From positions 186,001 through 250,000 of the forward strand of contig WACJ01000520.1 in NCBI GenBank assembly GCA_008973525.1: a stretch of DNA of 64,000 nucleotides, written 5' to 3'. The stretch is from Stenopsyche tienmushanensis (lineage: Eukaryota > Arthropoda > Insecta > Trichoptera > Stenopsychidae). Under the pieces are notes generated by a model. It was not told where the DNA came from and ran no database searches. It worked only from the letters and a program-made list of their open reading frames with translations. This document shows, piece after piece, positions 34,768 to 45,362 of the stretch (the first letter of the stretch is position 1; every line of letters starts with the position of its first letter). The translations under genes and the position numbers were made by a program.

Positions 34768-35499
34768 CATTTGGGTATGTTTTTATGCGATAGATACGTT
34801 CCACGAGGAGTCGCATATATAAAAAATTCGCATAAAAAAAGACTTGAGCTACATAGAAAACTGAGAGACAGGTTCCATTATTTTTAAAAACCGCATAACT
34901 TCAAATCAATGTGATAGAATGTACCAAAAATCGCATTAAAAAAAATTGCGACGATTTAACCATTAATTTTTTTACGCAGTTCACTTCAATATCGTCTTCT
35001 GTGTCTTTGCTGCCCCCAAGCGAGTGAGTTATCCCCAAGCAATTCATCGACATCATTTTGAGAAAAAGTATCAAAGCCTTCTCTACCAAGTTGATTTACT
35101 AAAATAATGATTTTAGCTGTTAAAGTTTTTATTATTTCACCATCTGTAATGAATGCGGGCTAAACTGCTCTCCATAAGAATTCAAAGTGTGTAGAGCTTT
35201 TTATGGAAAACTTGATAAATAACCTTAATATAATACTTTTTTAAAGTGGAAATGATGCCCTGATTTAGTGACTGAATTAGGCATGTCGTGTTGGGTGGAA
35301 AAAACACTATTTTCACATTTGGATGCTCTAAATATAAGTGACTTGAACTTACACTAGTGTTAATTATAGATTTTATGCGCATTTGCATAAAAAAAAACTT
35401 TGTCCTTTATAGAAAATGAGGGATAAGTTCCATTATTTTTTAAAACCATATAACTTTAAAATCGCATAAAAAATTTCGGCATAAAAACAAACCCAAGTG
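34768..35499 (-). mobile_element. Pogo-like DNA transposon with both TIRs (copy C)
   Basis: Flanked by TA at 34766-34767 and 35500-35501. The ends read CATTTGGGTATGTTTTTATG (left) and, inward from the right, CACTTGGGTTTGTTTTTATG, a good inverted pair. The 732-bp body holds a fragment of pogo transposase on the minus strand. Two direct ~85-bp subterminal repeats, 34827-34920 and 35386-35470, share GTTCCATTATTTTT and adjacent sequence. Related solo ends occur at 38822-38945 and 63163-63279. Confidence 0.75.
34900..35388 (-). pseudogene. Pogo/Tigger transposase remnant (copy C)
   Basis: Reading from 35388 on the minus strand gives HPNVKIVFFPPNTT, then CLIQSLNQGIISTLKKYYIK, equivalent to the family's I-x-x-V-x-LPPNTTxxIQPxDQG block just before the third catalytic Asp. 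In this copy the Asp of the DQG motif is Asn (LNQG). Further downstream, in other frames, DVDELLGDNSL resembles the acidic C-terminal tail. Frameshifts and stops interrupt it. The N-terminal two thirds are missing. In the family this enzyme acts in the nucleus on the element's own TIRs. Confidence 0.7.
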
Positions 35500-35501
35500 T
35501 A

Positions 35502-35763
35502 TTGCAGAGAACCTTTCTTAATTACAGTGGATTTTTGTCAAACTGAAAATCCGACTCTTCATGTGGTACTATGTAATAATTTTTTTAGCTTAACCTACAT
35601 AGCTTTTAATCACATTATAGTTTTTGCACACCACTCTTCCAGTGTACACAAATTTTCTATTACTCAGAAATTTTGTATGCTGTAGTGCCTCATTGCCTTC
35701 CACATAAATGAAATAAAAAAGAGTGTGATTTCTGGAATGGGAACTATGATAATATTTATAAAT
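35502..35763. other. Short spacer between transposons
   Basis: A 62-codon ORF at 35497-35685 overlaps the pogo end and looks like chance. Confidence 0.5.
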
Positions 35764-36510
35764 ATCATCATCATCATCATAGTGCAGCCACTAACAGTCC
35801 ACTACAGAACTATGGGCCTCTTCAATATCCATTCACAGGAAGGGATTACATCCATCTCGTCTGTATCATACATTCACCTCCTCATTCGCTCGATATTGAA
35901 GGTAGCATTACCACCGAGTTTTATTTCGAACGCTCACCCAACGGGTATCCTGAGTGAACGTATTGACGGACGCTTTCGCGAACGTCTCGATAAGGAGTTT
36001 GGGGGGTTTGTAAAAGACTGAGTAGTTTTCATAGGGAGGTGGTGGAAAGCTACTCTAGACGACCTTTTTGACTCTACTGGAAAGGGCTTTCTGGAGTACA
36101 AGGAGTCCAGTCCCCCCTTTCCTCGCTAGGGCGTTGCCGGGGTAGGGTGAAGACATACGTGACGCTTAAGTGCATCTCGGGTTCGCTCCTACACCAACTG
36201 AGGGTGTATCCCCGTCACCGTACAACTTACCCGAGCGAATTCGAGACTGAGTGGTTTCGCCATTTTTTCAGGTTGCCCCTCTCAGTTCGGCGATTATAAA
36301 ACGATATAGAAGTCAACGGAAGACAGTTCTGTTTACGTTGCAAAGTGCAGTTCCCCATATGCATCTCGTCGAGGTCGTCTCCTTGATGTCTTTCTAGTCC
36401 TTGTTCTGTTCGTAAAAAATCCTGGTTCCGAGCCGGTGCGGTTCGTCGTGCTCCATATTGTTGGGTATGGCCGGCTGTGTCAGAGCTAGAGAATGGCAGG
36501 TAAGCCATGG
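35764..36510 (-). mobile_element. Probable non-LTR retroelement or SINE remnant with (ATC)n tail
   Basis: The left end is an (ATC)n run (35764-35780) followed by GTCCACTACAGAACTATGGG. This resembles a widespread arthropod retroelement 3' end, 'GTCCACTGCTGAACATAGGCC' next to a (GAT)n tail, in reverse orientation. The DNA to the right, up to about 36510, is unusually GC-rich for the window and has a 93-codon minus-strand ORF (36227-36508) with no recognised domain. The tail match is visible; the extent and family of the body are inference. Confidence 0.45.
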
Positions 36511-38272
36511 TTAGTAAGTAGTGCCAAGGGTGTTAGTCGTGGTTACGCTGTAACAGAGTGTTAGTCAAATTGTATTAGTCAAGTCACAGCCATGCTGCAT
36601 CCAAGCATTCGAAACTCGGGCGTATTTATAAATATAAAGATTTATAAATATAGAGCATATTTGCAAATCTTAATGTCGTATTATTGATTAATTATTATAG
36701 CAATAATATTTATTAAATTCTAACAGAGTTCCCACAGAAGCACCATTAACAATTAGCTAAAATAAACTCTTAATGAACTTTCATCATACAACAATAGTCT
36801 ATATGTATTTCTATATTATACGGATTTATTTTCGAAGGAATTTCAATAAAATGCTATGGATGTATAAGTATTTAACAAATATTTTATCTGAAAATACGCC
36901 ATAATTGCCAATACGAAAGTTATAATGGTTTTGATCAAATTTTATTTACATTGGATTTATTTCATCCCTTAAATTGGTTCCACGAAACAAATAATAAATG
37001 TGCGTTACGTGGAATAATATTAATATATTTGGCAATAAAAACAGCCCTAGGCGATTTCGAATTGTAATAAATATCGAATATTACATAGGCGACGCTTTGT
37101 TTTTTTTTTAAGCGGAGACCATGTTGAACTTAAGCGCTCAAAGATCGCCCAAAACTGAACAGATCTGATCTCGCGCATTATTTATGTGAAACGGGGTCAC
37201 TTTGCGCTAACACGTGAATTAAATATAATTTAATTCGCTTTTGAACCGCTATTTTGAATGCTTTTGAATTATTTAGAGTAATTTCAATTGCGCTGCACGA
37301 AATTAGTTTGTATTTTTGGCCGACCAAGAGACAATTATAGGGGTTGGTATGTAAGGGGCGGATATTAAATTAATTTTGATTGTTAAACATACGTTTTAGT
37401 TTTGATATGTTCTTAATTAATTTTGTTTTGGCGCTTTACTGGTTTCGATATTATGAAAGCAGGTATACAAGAACTTATTCTGGAACAATGCTTGAATTAA
37501 AGTTATTTCGTTTTGTTCTTACCCAACCCCATATTAACTTTTACAAATATATATCACGGAAGAGCTAAATAGGAAAACAATCAATTTCCGCGAAATTTAT
37601 GACACGCAAATTATTACGTGGGGCGGGTAATAAGCGCCAAATAAACAATGCGAACCGTCGTAACGTTTCCGCTCTACGGAATTTATTGGAATCGCTATTT
37701 GGTTTTACGGCACGAAAACTTCATAATGACAATATTCCAGGCTAAATTCCGACAAAGAATAAATTATGAAAAGCAAACGGGGGGAAACAATAAATTAATT
37801 TATAACAACTTCATACGGGGCATTGCGATTCGAGAGTCTCTAATTTCGTCTCTCGTCTCCTCGCGTGGAGCTCTACGATAGCGTAGAAGGCTACGACGCT
37901 TTTCCTCAATATGGAAATTCGTAACACACGGAAGGCATTCATCGCCACAATCGCTATTGTCATCAGTCACGCATTAATTTTTCCGTGTCATTTTCGTATA
38001 TAATAATTCGTCTATTATGACCCCTTATAACCAACATTAAGAGTTATTATATGGGGAAACACGTCGCTCAAAAATGCCCAAATAAATATCCCCGTTGAAA
38101 ATATAATATCCATATTATTTCTCCCCATAATGCGTATTACATTCATTATCACGTGGACAAAGTACATTTTTTATCCCTTCAACAAAAAATTATATTAACG
38201 ACCCTTATATTGTTCAAATTGATCATATGTACACACTTAAACAGTAACAATTATATTTTATCTTTTATCATA
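36511..38272. other. Intergenic, nothing recognised
   Basis: AT-rich with a moderate patch at 37600-37930. The 77-codon ORF at 37648-37881 and the 62-codon ORF at 37380-37568 are unrecognised. Confidence 0.5.
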
Positions 38273-38274
38273 TA

Positions 38275-38345
38275 CACTCGGGGCTCTTATAATACGGTTA
38301 TATGGTTCTGCATGTCGTGCAATATAAATCCGTGTTATATAAGAT
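38275..38345 (+). repeat. Solo pogo terminus (copy A subfamily)
   Basis: Preceded by TA (38273-38274), it reads CACTCGGGGCTCTTATAATA and later GTGTTATATAAG, close to the left end of pogo copy A. No transposase or second TIR seen. Confidence 0.5.
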
Positions 38346-38514
38346 AAAAAATTCTTACAAAATTAGGGTTTGTGTTCCTAAAAAATTTCGAAGATCTTTT
38401 TCGAGATTTTTTGTGGGTTTCCATCGTCAATAGAATATAAATTTTTACGTTATTTCATTATAAGGTTCCAAAATCTATTGTAATTCTCTCTTGAATTATA
38501 AACTTCTTTCGTAC

Positions 38515-38625
38515 AATGTACGCAAGATACTCTCTCCGTCTCTGTTTCTCTTCAAATTCAATGTGCAAGACACTCTCCATCTCTGTCTGTCTCCGAATTC
38601 AACGTGTAAGAACTATCTTTCTGAA
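38515..38625 (+). repeat. Short tandem repeat, ~2.5 units of 41-45 bp
   Basis: Units begin near 38515, 38560 and 38601 with AATGTACGCAAGA, AATGTGCAAGA and AACGTGTAAGA, each followed by a CTCTCTCCGTCTCTGT-like pyrimidine tract and an AATTC boundary. A local minisatellite with no further context. Confidence 0.55.
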
Positions 38626-38821
38626 TCATTGTAATTTGGACACAAGTCTGTGTCTTATCTCTTTAAGGGATTAATCAGCTATTTCATTTAAAAAAAGACG
38701 ATTTATACAGAAAGATAATGAATAAATGTATGCTGATTGGTAACGATAATTTTTACGATTATCGAGTAAATAAAACTTTAATAAAGCAATTCTAAGATAA
38801 ATATGTAGTATTTTTATTTAT

Positions 38822-38945
38822 AAACTTTTTTTATGCGATTTTTGGTACATTCTATCGGATTGATTTGAAGTTATGCGGTTTTTAAAAATAATGGAACCTA
38901 TCTATCAGTTTTGTATGTAGTAAGACTTTTTTTATGCGATCATTC
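38822..38945 (-). repeat. Pogo copy C subterminal fragment
   Basis: In reverse complement this matches 34827-34945 closely, sharing GGTTCCATTATTTTTAAAAA and the following CGCATAACTTCAAATCAAT. It is an inverted, truncated copy about 4 kb from the TIR-bearing element. Confidence 0.65.
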
Positions 38946-41900
38946 ATTGTAAGAATTATAATTTCTCGATGATTTTTATTTCACGATTTCATTTCTCAAA
39001 TTTCTCGAAAATTCTCAAAAGTTTTTGATAAGTATAAAAATATACGTAAAACAGTACAGTATTGAATGTTATTATCTTATTATGTAACTGAGGTAAAACA
39101 AACAGAAATATGATAAACATTTAAAATTTATCATTGATATATTATATTATATATTAAATATATGTGAATTACATTACTTCATATTGTTTTCAAAATAGAC
39201 CTTTGAAAAACACATCCTAGTTTTTTTTGTTGTTTGAAAAATCAAATATTCTACCATATAAATTATTAATACACATCTGTTTTAGCTTAAAACTACAATA
39301 TAAATAACCTATTCAACAAAAAACGTATTCTAAACAATCTTACCAACATCATTAAATGTAGGTATAATTTACTAAAAACGCTATCGTCAGTTAAGCTAAT
39401 AAGGTCTTTCGATTTTCTGAGAAGGTATGAATATTTTTATGATGGGACGAATAAGTTCAGGGGGTATATTTTGTTTCTTAAATAAAGACAACACGAATTT
39501 GAAAGTAAGAAATTTGTGAATAATTTTGTCTAGAACCCTAGAGCCTCAAATAAAACGTTTCAAACAGAAAGCATTTTGGCTGAAATCCATTCATATGTAA
39601 TGAAACGTTTTCTTCCAATTTATTTTTATACGATAAAAATTGATTTCTTAAATTTGCCTTCTTTTCAGTTCTCGATATTGCACATTTTTCGATAAATTCT
39701 CAAGAAATAATTCTCGAGAAGAAATACAAATTCACAGAATATTGCACCAAAATTAAAGGCTATTTTTTTTGTTATACAAAACCAATCTAAAAATATTGTT
39801 TACATTTTTATAACAATCAAGAGCTATATATTTTTAATTATCAATCTTTTCCCGATCCCCGGAATGAACTATGAATTCTTCTTATTTTAGCAATCTGAAT
39901 ATGGGGGTTGCATCTATAATGATAGCAATACTGTCTAAAATTGAATGCAATGTAATCATTTGATACATTATTATTTAATACTGGATAATCAGAAGGTTTC
40001 ATAGGATAAAAAAGCTAAGAAATAACACCAAAAGTCTCTTATTTAAAAGTATGGATAACTATACCGATATTTGACCTTAATTTTTACTTTGGACATTTTA
40101 GACAAAATGGATGTGTTTTATATCCAAAATTTTAATTTTTAACGTTTTATATAAAAGCACTCATTGGACTTTGCTTATCATTGGACACTGCAGTTTATAT
40201 TCGATAATATTTGATTAATTACAGTAAAACTACCTAAATCGAAAAATAAATCATTTTCTTAATATTTATAAGAAAGTAAAACTACTAAAATTGAAAAATA
40301 TTTTGAAGTACTGTTATATTAGAACACATAGATAGGCCACAGTGGGTCACCATCATTAATTCAAACAGGAGTGTCATGAACGTAATTAATCACATAGTGA
40401 AAAACTATTTGTACAAAACAAGAGTAAACAGATCGTGTTTTTCATTTTTCATCAATTTACTAAATGTATAAATGATCAACACTTGGGGAAATTAAGTGAA
40501 AATTTTGTCGAGATACGAAACCTTGGGAATTTGAAAAAAAAGGGATGTTTTCCATTAAACACATTCAAAATAACAGTATTATAGATATATACATTTATAA
40601 CCCAAAATTTCATTTTTAGGCACTACAGACATGTTACGATAAACGATATAGCAAATAAATAACATGCAACGAATAAAAGGGTTCGGTCAAAATGTCACAT
40701 CATCTCGACGTCTATTTTTATTCACACAATCTGCCAAGTCTCTTTTATTTTTATTGTATATACAAGACATCCGGAATTTTCTTCAATTCAGATTTGAAGC
40801 TGATTTATTTTCATATAAATATTATTCTGTGCTTTTGAGTATAAAAAATATGGTCATGATACAAAGTACTCCAGTCTAAAAATGGAATTCGAAAGGCATT
40901 TAATAACGTTTCAGGGAAACAAAGCTTAGGCCTAAAAGCTGATAGATATAAAAAGCTTTTCAATCATTTTGTTTTAACCAATCTAACATTTTTGGGCGTT
41001 TTAAATGAATAAATTTAGGCTTTAAAGTGAAATTTTCGAATGAATATTTTTCGATAAAAATGATCTACAAGTGGATGGTGATATGATCAATATTTTAAAT
41101 GGCATTTTAATGATAGTTGGTAATCAACCTTTATTTCATTACTTTTTCAGATCCAAGGAATTAAGAAAAACTTGGATTGAGTCAATTGATTGAAAATATT
41201 ATGTTCTAATATTTCTAAATTTATGTTCTATACCTGAACCTTTTAAATGAGTATTTGAGGCACAATTCTGTAATAAAATTAAATTTAAAAAACTGCCTTA
41301 GGTTAAAAAATCTGACCTAAGTACTTTTATAATAAGAGTACAGTTACTAATCCACTATATAAACTTTTAGTTCAATGTCCTTTTCCTTTTTGCACAATGA
41401 TGCTATCTACTATATTTTGAAAACCCTTTAGATTGGAAAGAGTTCGCCTTAATTGTTTAAATCAAAATATGCTTTATATTTTTTGAAAAACCATTTTTTT
41501 GGTTAACCAATCAAGATTTTTGTCGATTCGCTTCAGACTATGATAATTTTACGAGCGAATCTCTCACGATAAGAAATATTTTTACATCTACCCAATCACA
41601 AATATTTGTGGCGATGGAGAGTTTTTGTTGGGTGCAAATTCTTCAGATATTCCGTCTGTTCGGGTCGTTGTCGGAAATTTTAAGGTTTCAATTAGGTAAC
41701 GTGGCAAACGCAAATATTTTTCAATCTGCTCGGCTTTTAGCCGAGCGTGTTAATAAAACGCGGCTTAAAAGAGTGTTGCAAAAATAAATGTTTTACGAAG
41801 GAAGAGCGAGTGGTTCGCTATCAGAAGAGTAAACAATAAAACGGGGGGTCAACCCCACAGGACGGAGGTCCTGGAAGGATGAGGAAGACACTTTGTTGTT

Positions 41901-43243
41901 TCATTAGAGCGTCTGAGATTTGTACGGGACCAGGTGTTGTCTCACTTTGAAAGCAATATAAGGAAAGGCTACCCGTACAAGCATAACAAATATAACAATG
42001 TTGTTCAAAAAAATAAAATAAAAATAAACCGCCTACCGACGAATCCTTTAATGTTTACTTCAAAATTACGTTGTCTGCAAATTGCTTTTTTTGCTGATAA
42101 TGAGTGAAAATATTACAAAGCATTTTTCATACACAAAAAAAAACAAAAAAGAGAAGCACCACCATTAAATCAAAAGCTTTGAATCGCGAAGCTTTCCACA
42201 AAGCAAATAGGTAAAAATTAAAATTGCTCTCCAGCAAAATGTATAAACTGGCTTATCAAAGAAAAATATTTCGTTTGACAGATAAAATAGTCGTTAAAAT
42301 TGTACATTTTGTTGGAACAGTCAAATTTAATTTTAGCATCGTTTTTCTATTTTTGAATAAATGCTACAAAGCATCACATAATAGATATAAATCATCCCCT
42401 TTTTTAGCTTTACGCGATGTATTTAACCATCTATGTATCATTAAAATCGTATTTGTTACAAATTTGATTTAATGGATAAATAATTTTTGTACAACCCCAT
42501 TCCAAATTTTAAAACACTATCATTATCGTGAGCTTGCCCATATAAACGTTTATTAATTTACTCGCATGATCATCCCTCATCGTATGTCATTTGAAACGAC
42601 AATTAAATCAATCCGATATGCCTTGATTACTAAAATACGATAATATATACGTACATTTATCAATTATTAATTCATCATCATATAGCATATCTTATTAAGG
42701 TTAATCAGAAATGCACTATAATAATTTATATCTATTTTTATAAATTAGGATAATTTTTAATTGATGGTTTCTCTTTACCTTCCGTAAAATTAAATTAGAA
42801 ATCATATATGATAAAATTCAGATATACAGTGTCTTTGAATACGGACGCATAATTTTTAAATGCTTTAAAAACGTTATGTATAATATATTAATATTTTTTA
42901 ATTTTATTTAAAATAATATGGTGGTTCATATTCGGTAAATCTAATTTTCGATGACTGAATTTGCTGGATAGAGTTCGTTATGTTAAATTTGAGGACATCA
43001 ATTGTTTGCGGTTTATACACATAGATCTCTGATTTAAAATATCATTAAGGGAAGAAGTTTAAAGACGTTAATTCGTACGTACAAACAGCTCGTGCAGAAT
43101 GTCCATCGTGGCATGCGCTATGTGACACGATGTTATCAGCAGACTTTGCTTACTGTTTTTATGGCAGGATTATTTTCCACAATCTACACATTCTTTTTTG
43201 TATAAGGATATTTCTTTCTGTAAGCTTTTTATAACAAAAGTAA
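38946..43243. other. Long AT-rich intergenic stretch, nothing recognised
   Basis: No credible gene. A perfect 8-bp hairpin (GCTCGGCT, three-base loop, AGCCGAGC) lies at 41728-41746. The ORFs at 40664-40879 and 42224-42472 look like chance. Confidence 0.55.
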
Positions 43244-43988
43244 TTACTTTTGCTCTTCGTCGATTGTCATAAATTTATTATATTCCTTCATTAAGACAAC
43301 ACCACGCTCAGCAATATCATTCACTACCCGCATACAATGGTCGATTTTCTTTGCAGCCTTATAAAATCAGATTCATCCTTCCAAGTTTCAACATCTTTAT
43401 TAAAAAACTATGATGAGATACCCAGTATCTGGAGAAATCGTAAAGATTGAGCTGGTCACAAAGTCTTCTATGATTTTTTCGGGCAATCCTCTACACCTTC
43501 GATTCTTAGTACATGTACCATATTTTGCTTATCTTTAACTGAAATTTCGTCGTCAAAAAATGCAAAAGACACTAACTCTTTCGACAAATACCATAAATGG
43601 CCCAGTATTTTTTTCATGGCAACTTTGGTCATTGTTTGGTATATATTTTCAAAGGATACCAAATCTTTTAATAATTGTAAGTCGTGTATATTAGAACTGT
43701 GAAAAGACAAACATCTTTTACTGCTTTCATTTCCTTTTTCGTCAGTTTAAACTGATGTTTAAATAATTTAAAAAAATCATGTAGCACAGCTTTGGCCATC
43801 CATTTAGTACGGCGAAGGCCAGCAGGCCTCTTAAATGAAAATCTTGTTTCAGAAATTCCTCCCAAGCAAATTATGGAAAGATTCAGTAACTCTTTATAGT
43901 CACCTCGAGGTTGATTAATTCGAAGTTGTTTTTCAGCAAAAGAAATCTGCAGTAATATTTTATATGGTTTTTGAGGACGTATTATCAT
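43244..43988 (-). pseudogene. Remnant of a multicopy TE-like protein of unassigned class
   Basis: Read on the minus strand, ordered blocks appear in shifting frames: QPRGDYKELLNL, then LRRTKWMAKAVLHDFFKLFK, then LGHLWYLSKELVSFAFFDD, then DVETWKDESDF, and finally RVVNDIAERGVVLMKEYNKF near 43255-43330. I recall the same block order from uncharacterised, highly multicopy predicted proteins in aphid, Hydra and other invertebrate genomes, which suggests a mobile element. I cannot name its superfamily and no TIR was seen. At least two frameshifts and several stops interrupt it. Two ORFs, 43668-43988 and 43468-43710, cover the first half and overlap across one frameshift. Confidence 0.55.
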
Positions 43989-45351
43989 AAATTACTGTTT
44001 CATAATCACTTTGATCAATTTTGTCCCAGTAATTCTCAGATCTTTTAAGCAATTGGATATCAGGTCATTAGACAAGGGGGGAGGGTTGACTGTAGTGAAG
44101 TAATGAGTCTTTCTGTATGCTATTCCACTTCTAACTAGACTAATAAACATACCAGCATCAATAAGCCAGATTAATAGTTAAGTGGCATATTTTTAAAAGT
44201 TGAAATTTTATTAACATTTGATAGATATAGAATCTATGTGTTCTTGTTGATCAGATCGGTTTGATCAAAAGGATAATAATATTTTGATTAATTCACTTGA
44301 TTTGATCACTTATAAAAAATTAATAGGATTGGAAGCATTTTATTTAAGGATTAAATGATAAGTCTTTTTTAAAAGGTTGATAGATAAATTTTTTCATTGG
44401 GAAGAAAAAAAAAATATCAACCCTTTATTAAAATGGTTGCATATTTATAGCATCCCTTACGTAGAAAAGTTTTAATTTTGTTCACAGCCATGCAAAGTGA
44501 TGCACGATCTTCTTGCAAGCCTTAAAAAATGTATGGCCAAATAAAAACTTTCTTTGACCGCGATTGTGTAAATCAGTGCTTTCTTAATATTTACTTTATA
44601 AAATAACCATTGTCGACGAAGTTGCGCACGTAGAAAGTGAAAAAGAAAGTTTTCATATAAATTCAGCGTATCCTACTTTTTGCCTTAAAAATGAGATCGT
44701 GTAAACAAATAAGCGCGAAACGAAATAGCTCAGAATTTGGACACAGAACGGAGAACAAATTTAAAAGCAATCTAAATGATAAAATTACTGTGCAATTCTT
44801 TGGACTCGGAGGAATTCCCGATTTGAAGAACTCCCCCGGGAATACGATCGAGAGTTTGGTATTTTTATTAAAATTTCGAGCGGATCAATTAGTTTTTGAA
44901 TGACATAATCGATTCGCTCTCAAGTGGCTCAATTAATCGCGTTTATTAATGATGTTGATTAGGGGATGATAAAATATTTCGGGGCAAATAAAAATAATTC
45001 GGCTCGGATACGAAATCTCTCGCACAGTTCTCCAGAGTGGATTAAATTTAATTTAGAGCTACGGTTGGCACAAATTTAATTTAATGAATAAAACAAAAGG
45101 AGAAGACATTTTTGATGCAAATTGTAATCGGCATTGTCGCAAACGCCCGCGTATTCAAATTATTAAAAGCTTCATATCTGAATATTTGTTTTTTAGGGGT
45201 GCCTGTATTTTTTTAAAGGCGGTCTTCTATATATTGTATAAAGTGTGCTGAGTTATTGCATAAAGGAAATAATTGTATACTTTCATGTTTTATTCATTTT
45301 TTGCTTATGGTTTCATTTTATTCATGAAATATTTTTATATCTTTTTTATAG
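43989..45351. other. Upstream region of ATAD3, no exon recognised
   Basis: Because a 3' splice site lies at 45350-45351, a 5' non-coding exon of ATAD3 should be upstream, either here or further away. I could not identify it. Positions 44690-45080 are a little richer in GC and include an unrecognised 70-codon ORF (44691-44903). Confidence 0.4.
45330..45351 (+). other. 3' splice site of a probable 5'UTR intron of ATAD3
   Basis: A pyrimidine-rich tract ending in CTTTTTTATAG lies immediately before GTGACTTCACA and the ATG of the family-typical N-terminus. It implies that the 11 bases 45352-45362 are 5'UTR in the coding exon and that the transcript starts in an unrecognised upstream exon. It also explains why the open frame extends 30 codons further upstream without family-like sequence. 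Confidence 0.6.
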
Positions 45352-45362
45352 GTGACTTCACA

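Noticed and set aside
41728..41746. Perfect 8-bp hairpin GCTCGGCT / AGCCGAGC
   Set aside because: A bacterial-type terminator makes no sense here and a hairpin of this size is expected by chance in a window of this length.
45273..45362. 30-codon upstream extension of the ATAD3 frame
   Set aside because: The extension is hydrophobic, unlike the family, and ends at a strong 3' splice site; MSWLFG is the canonical start.
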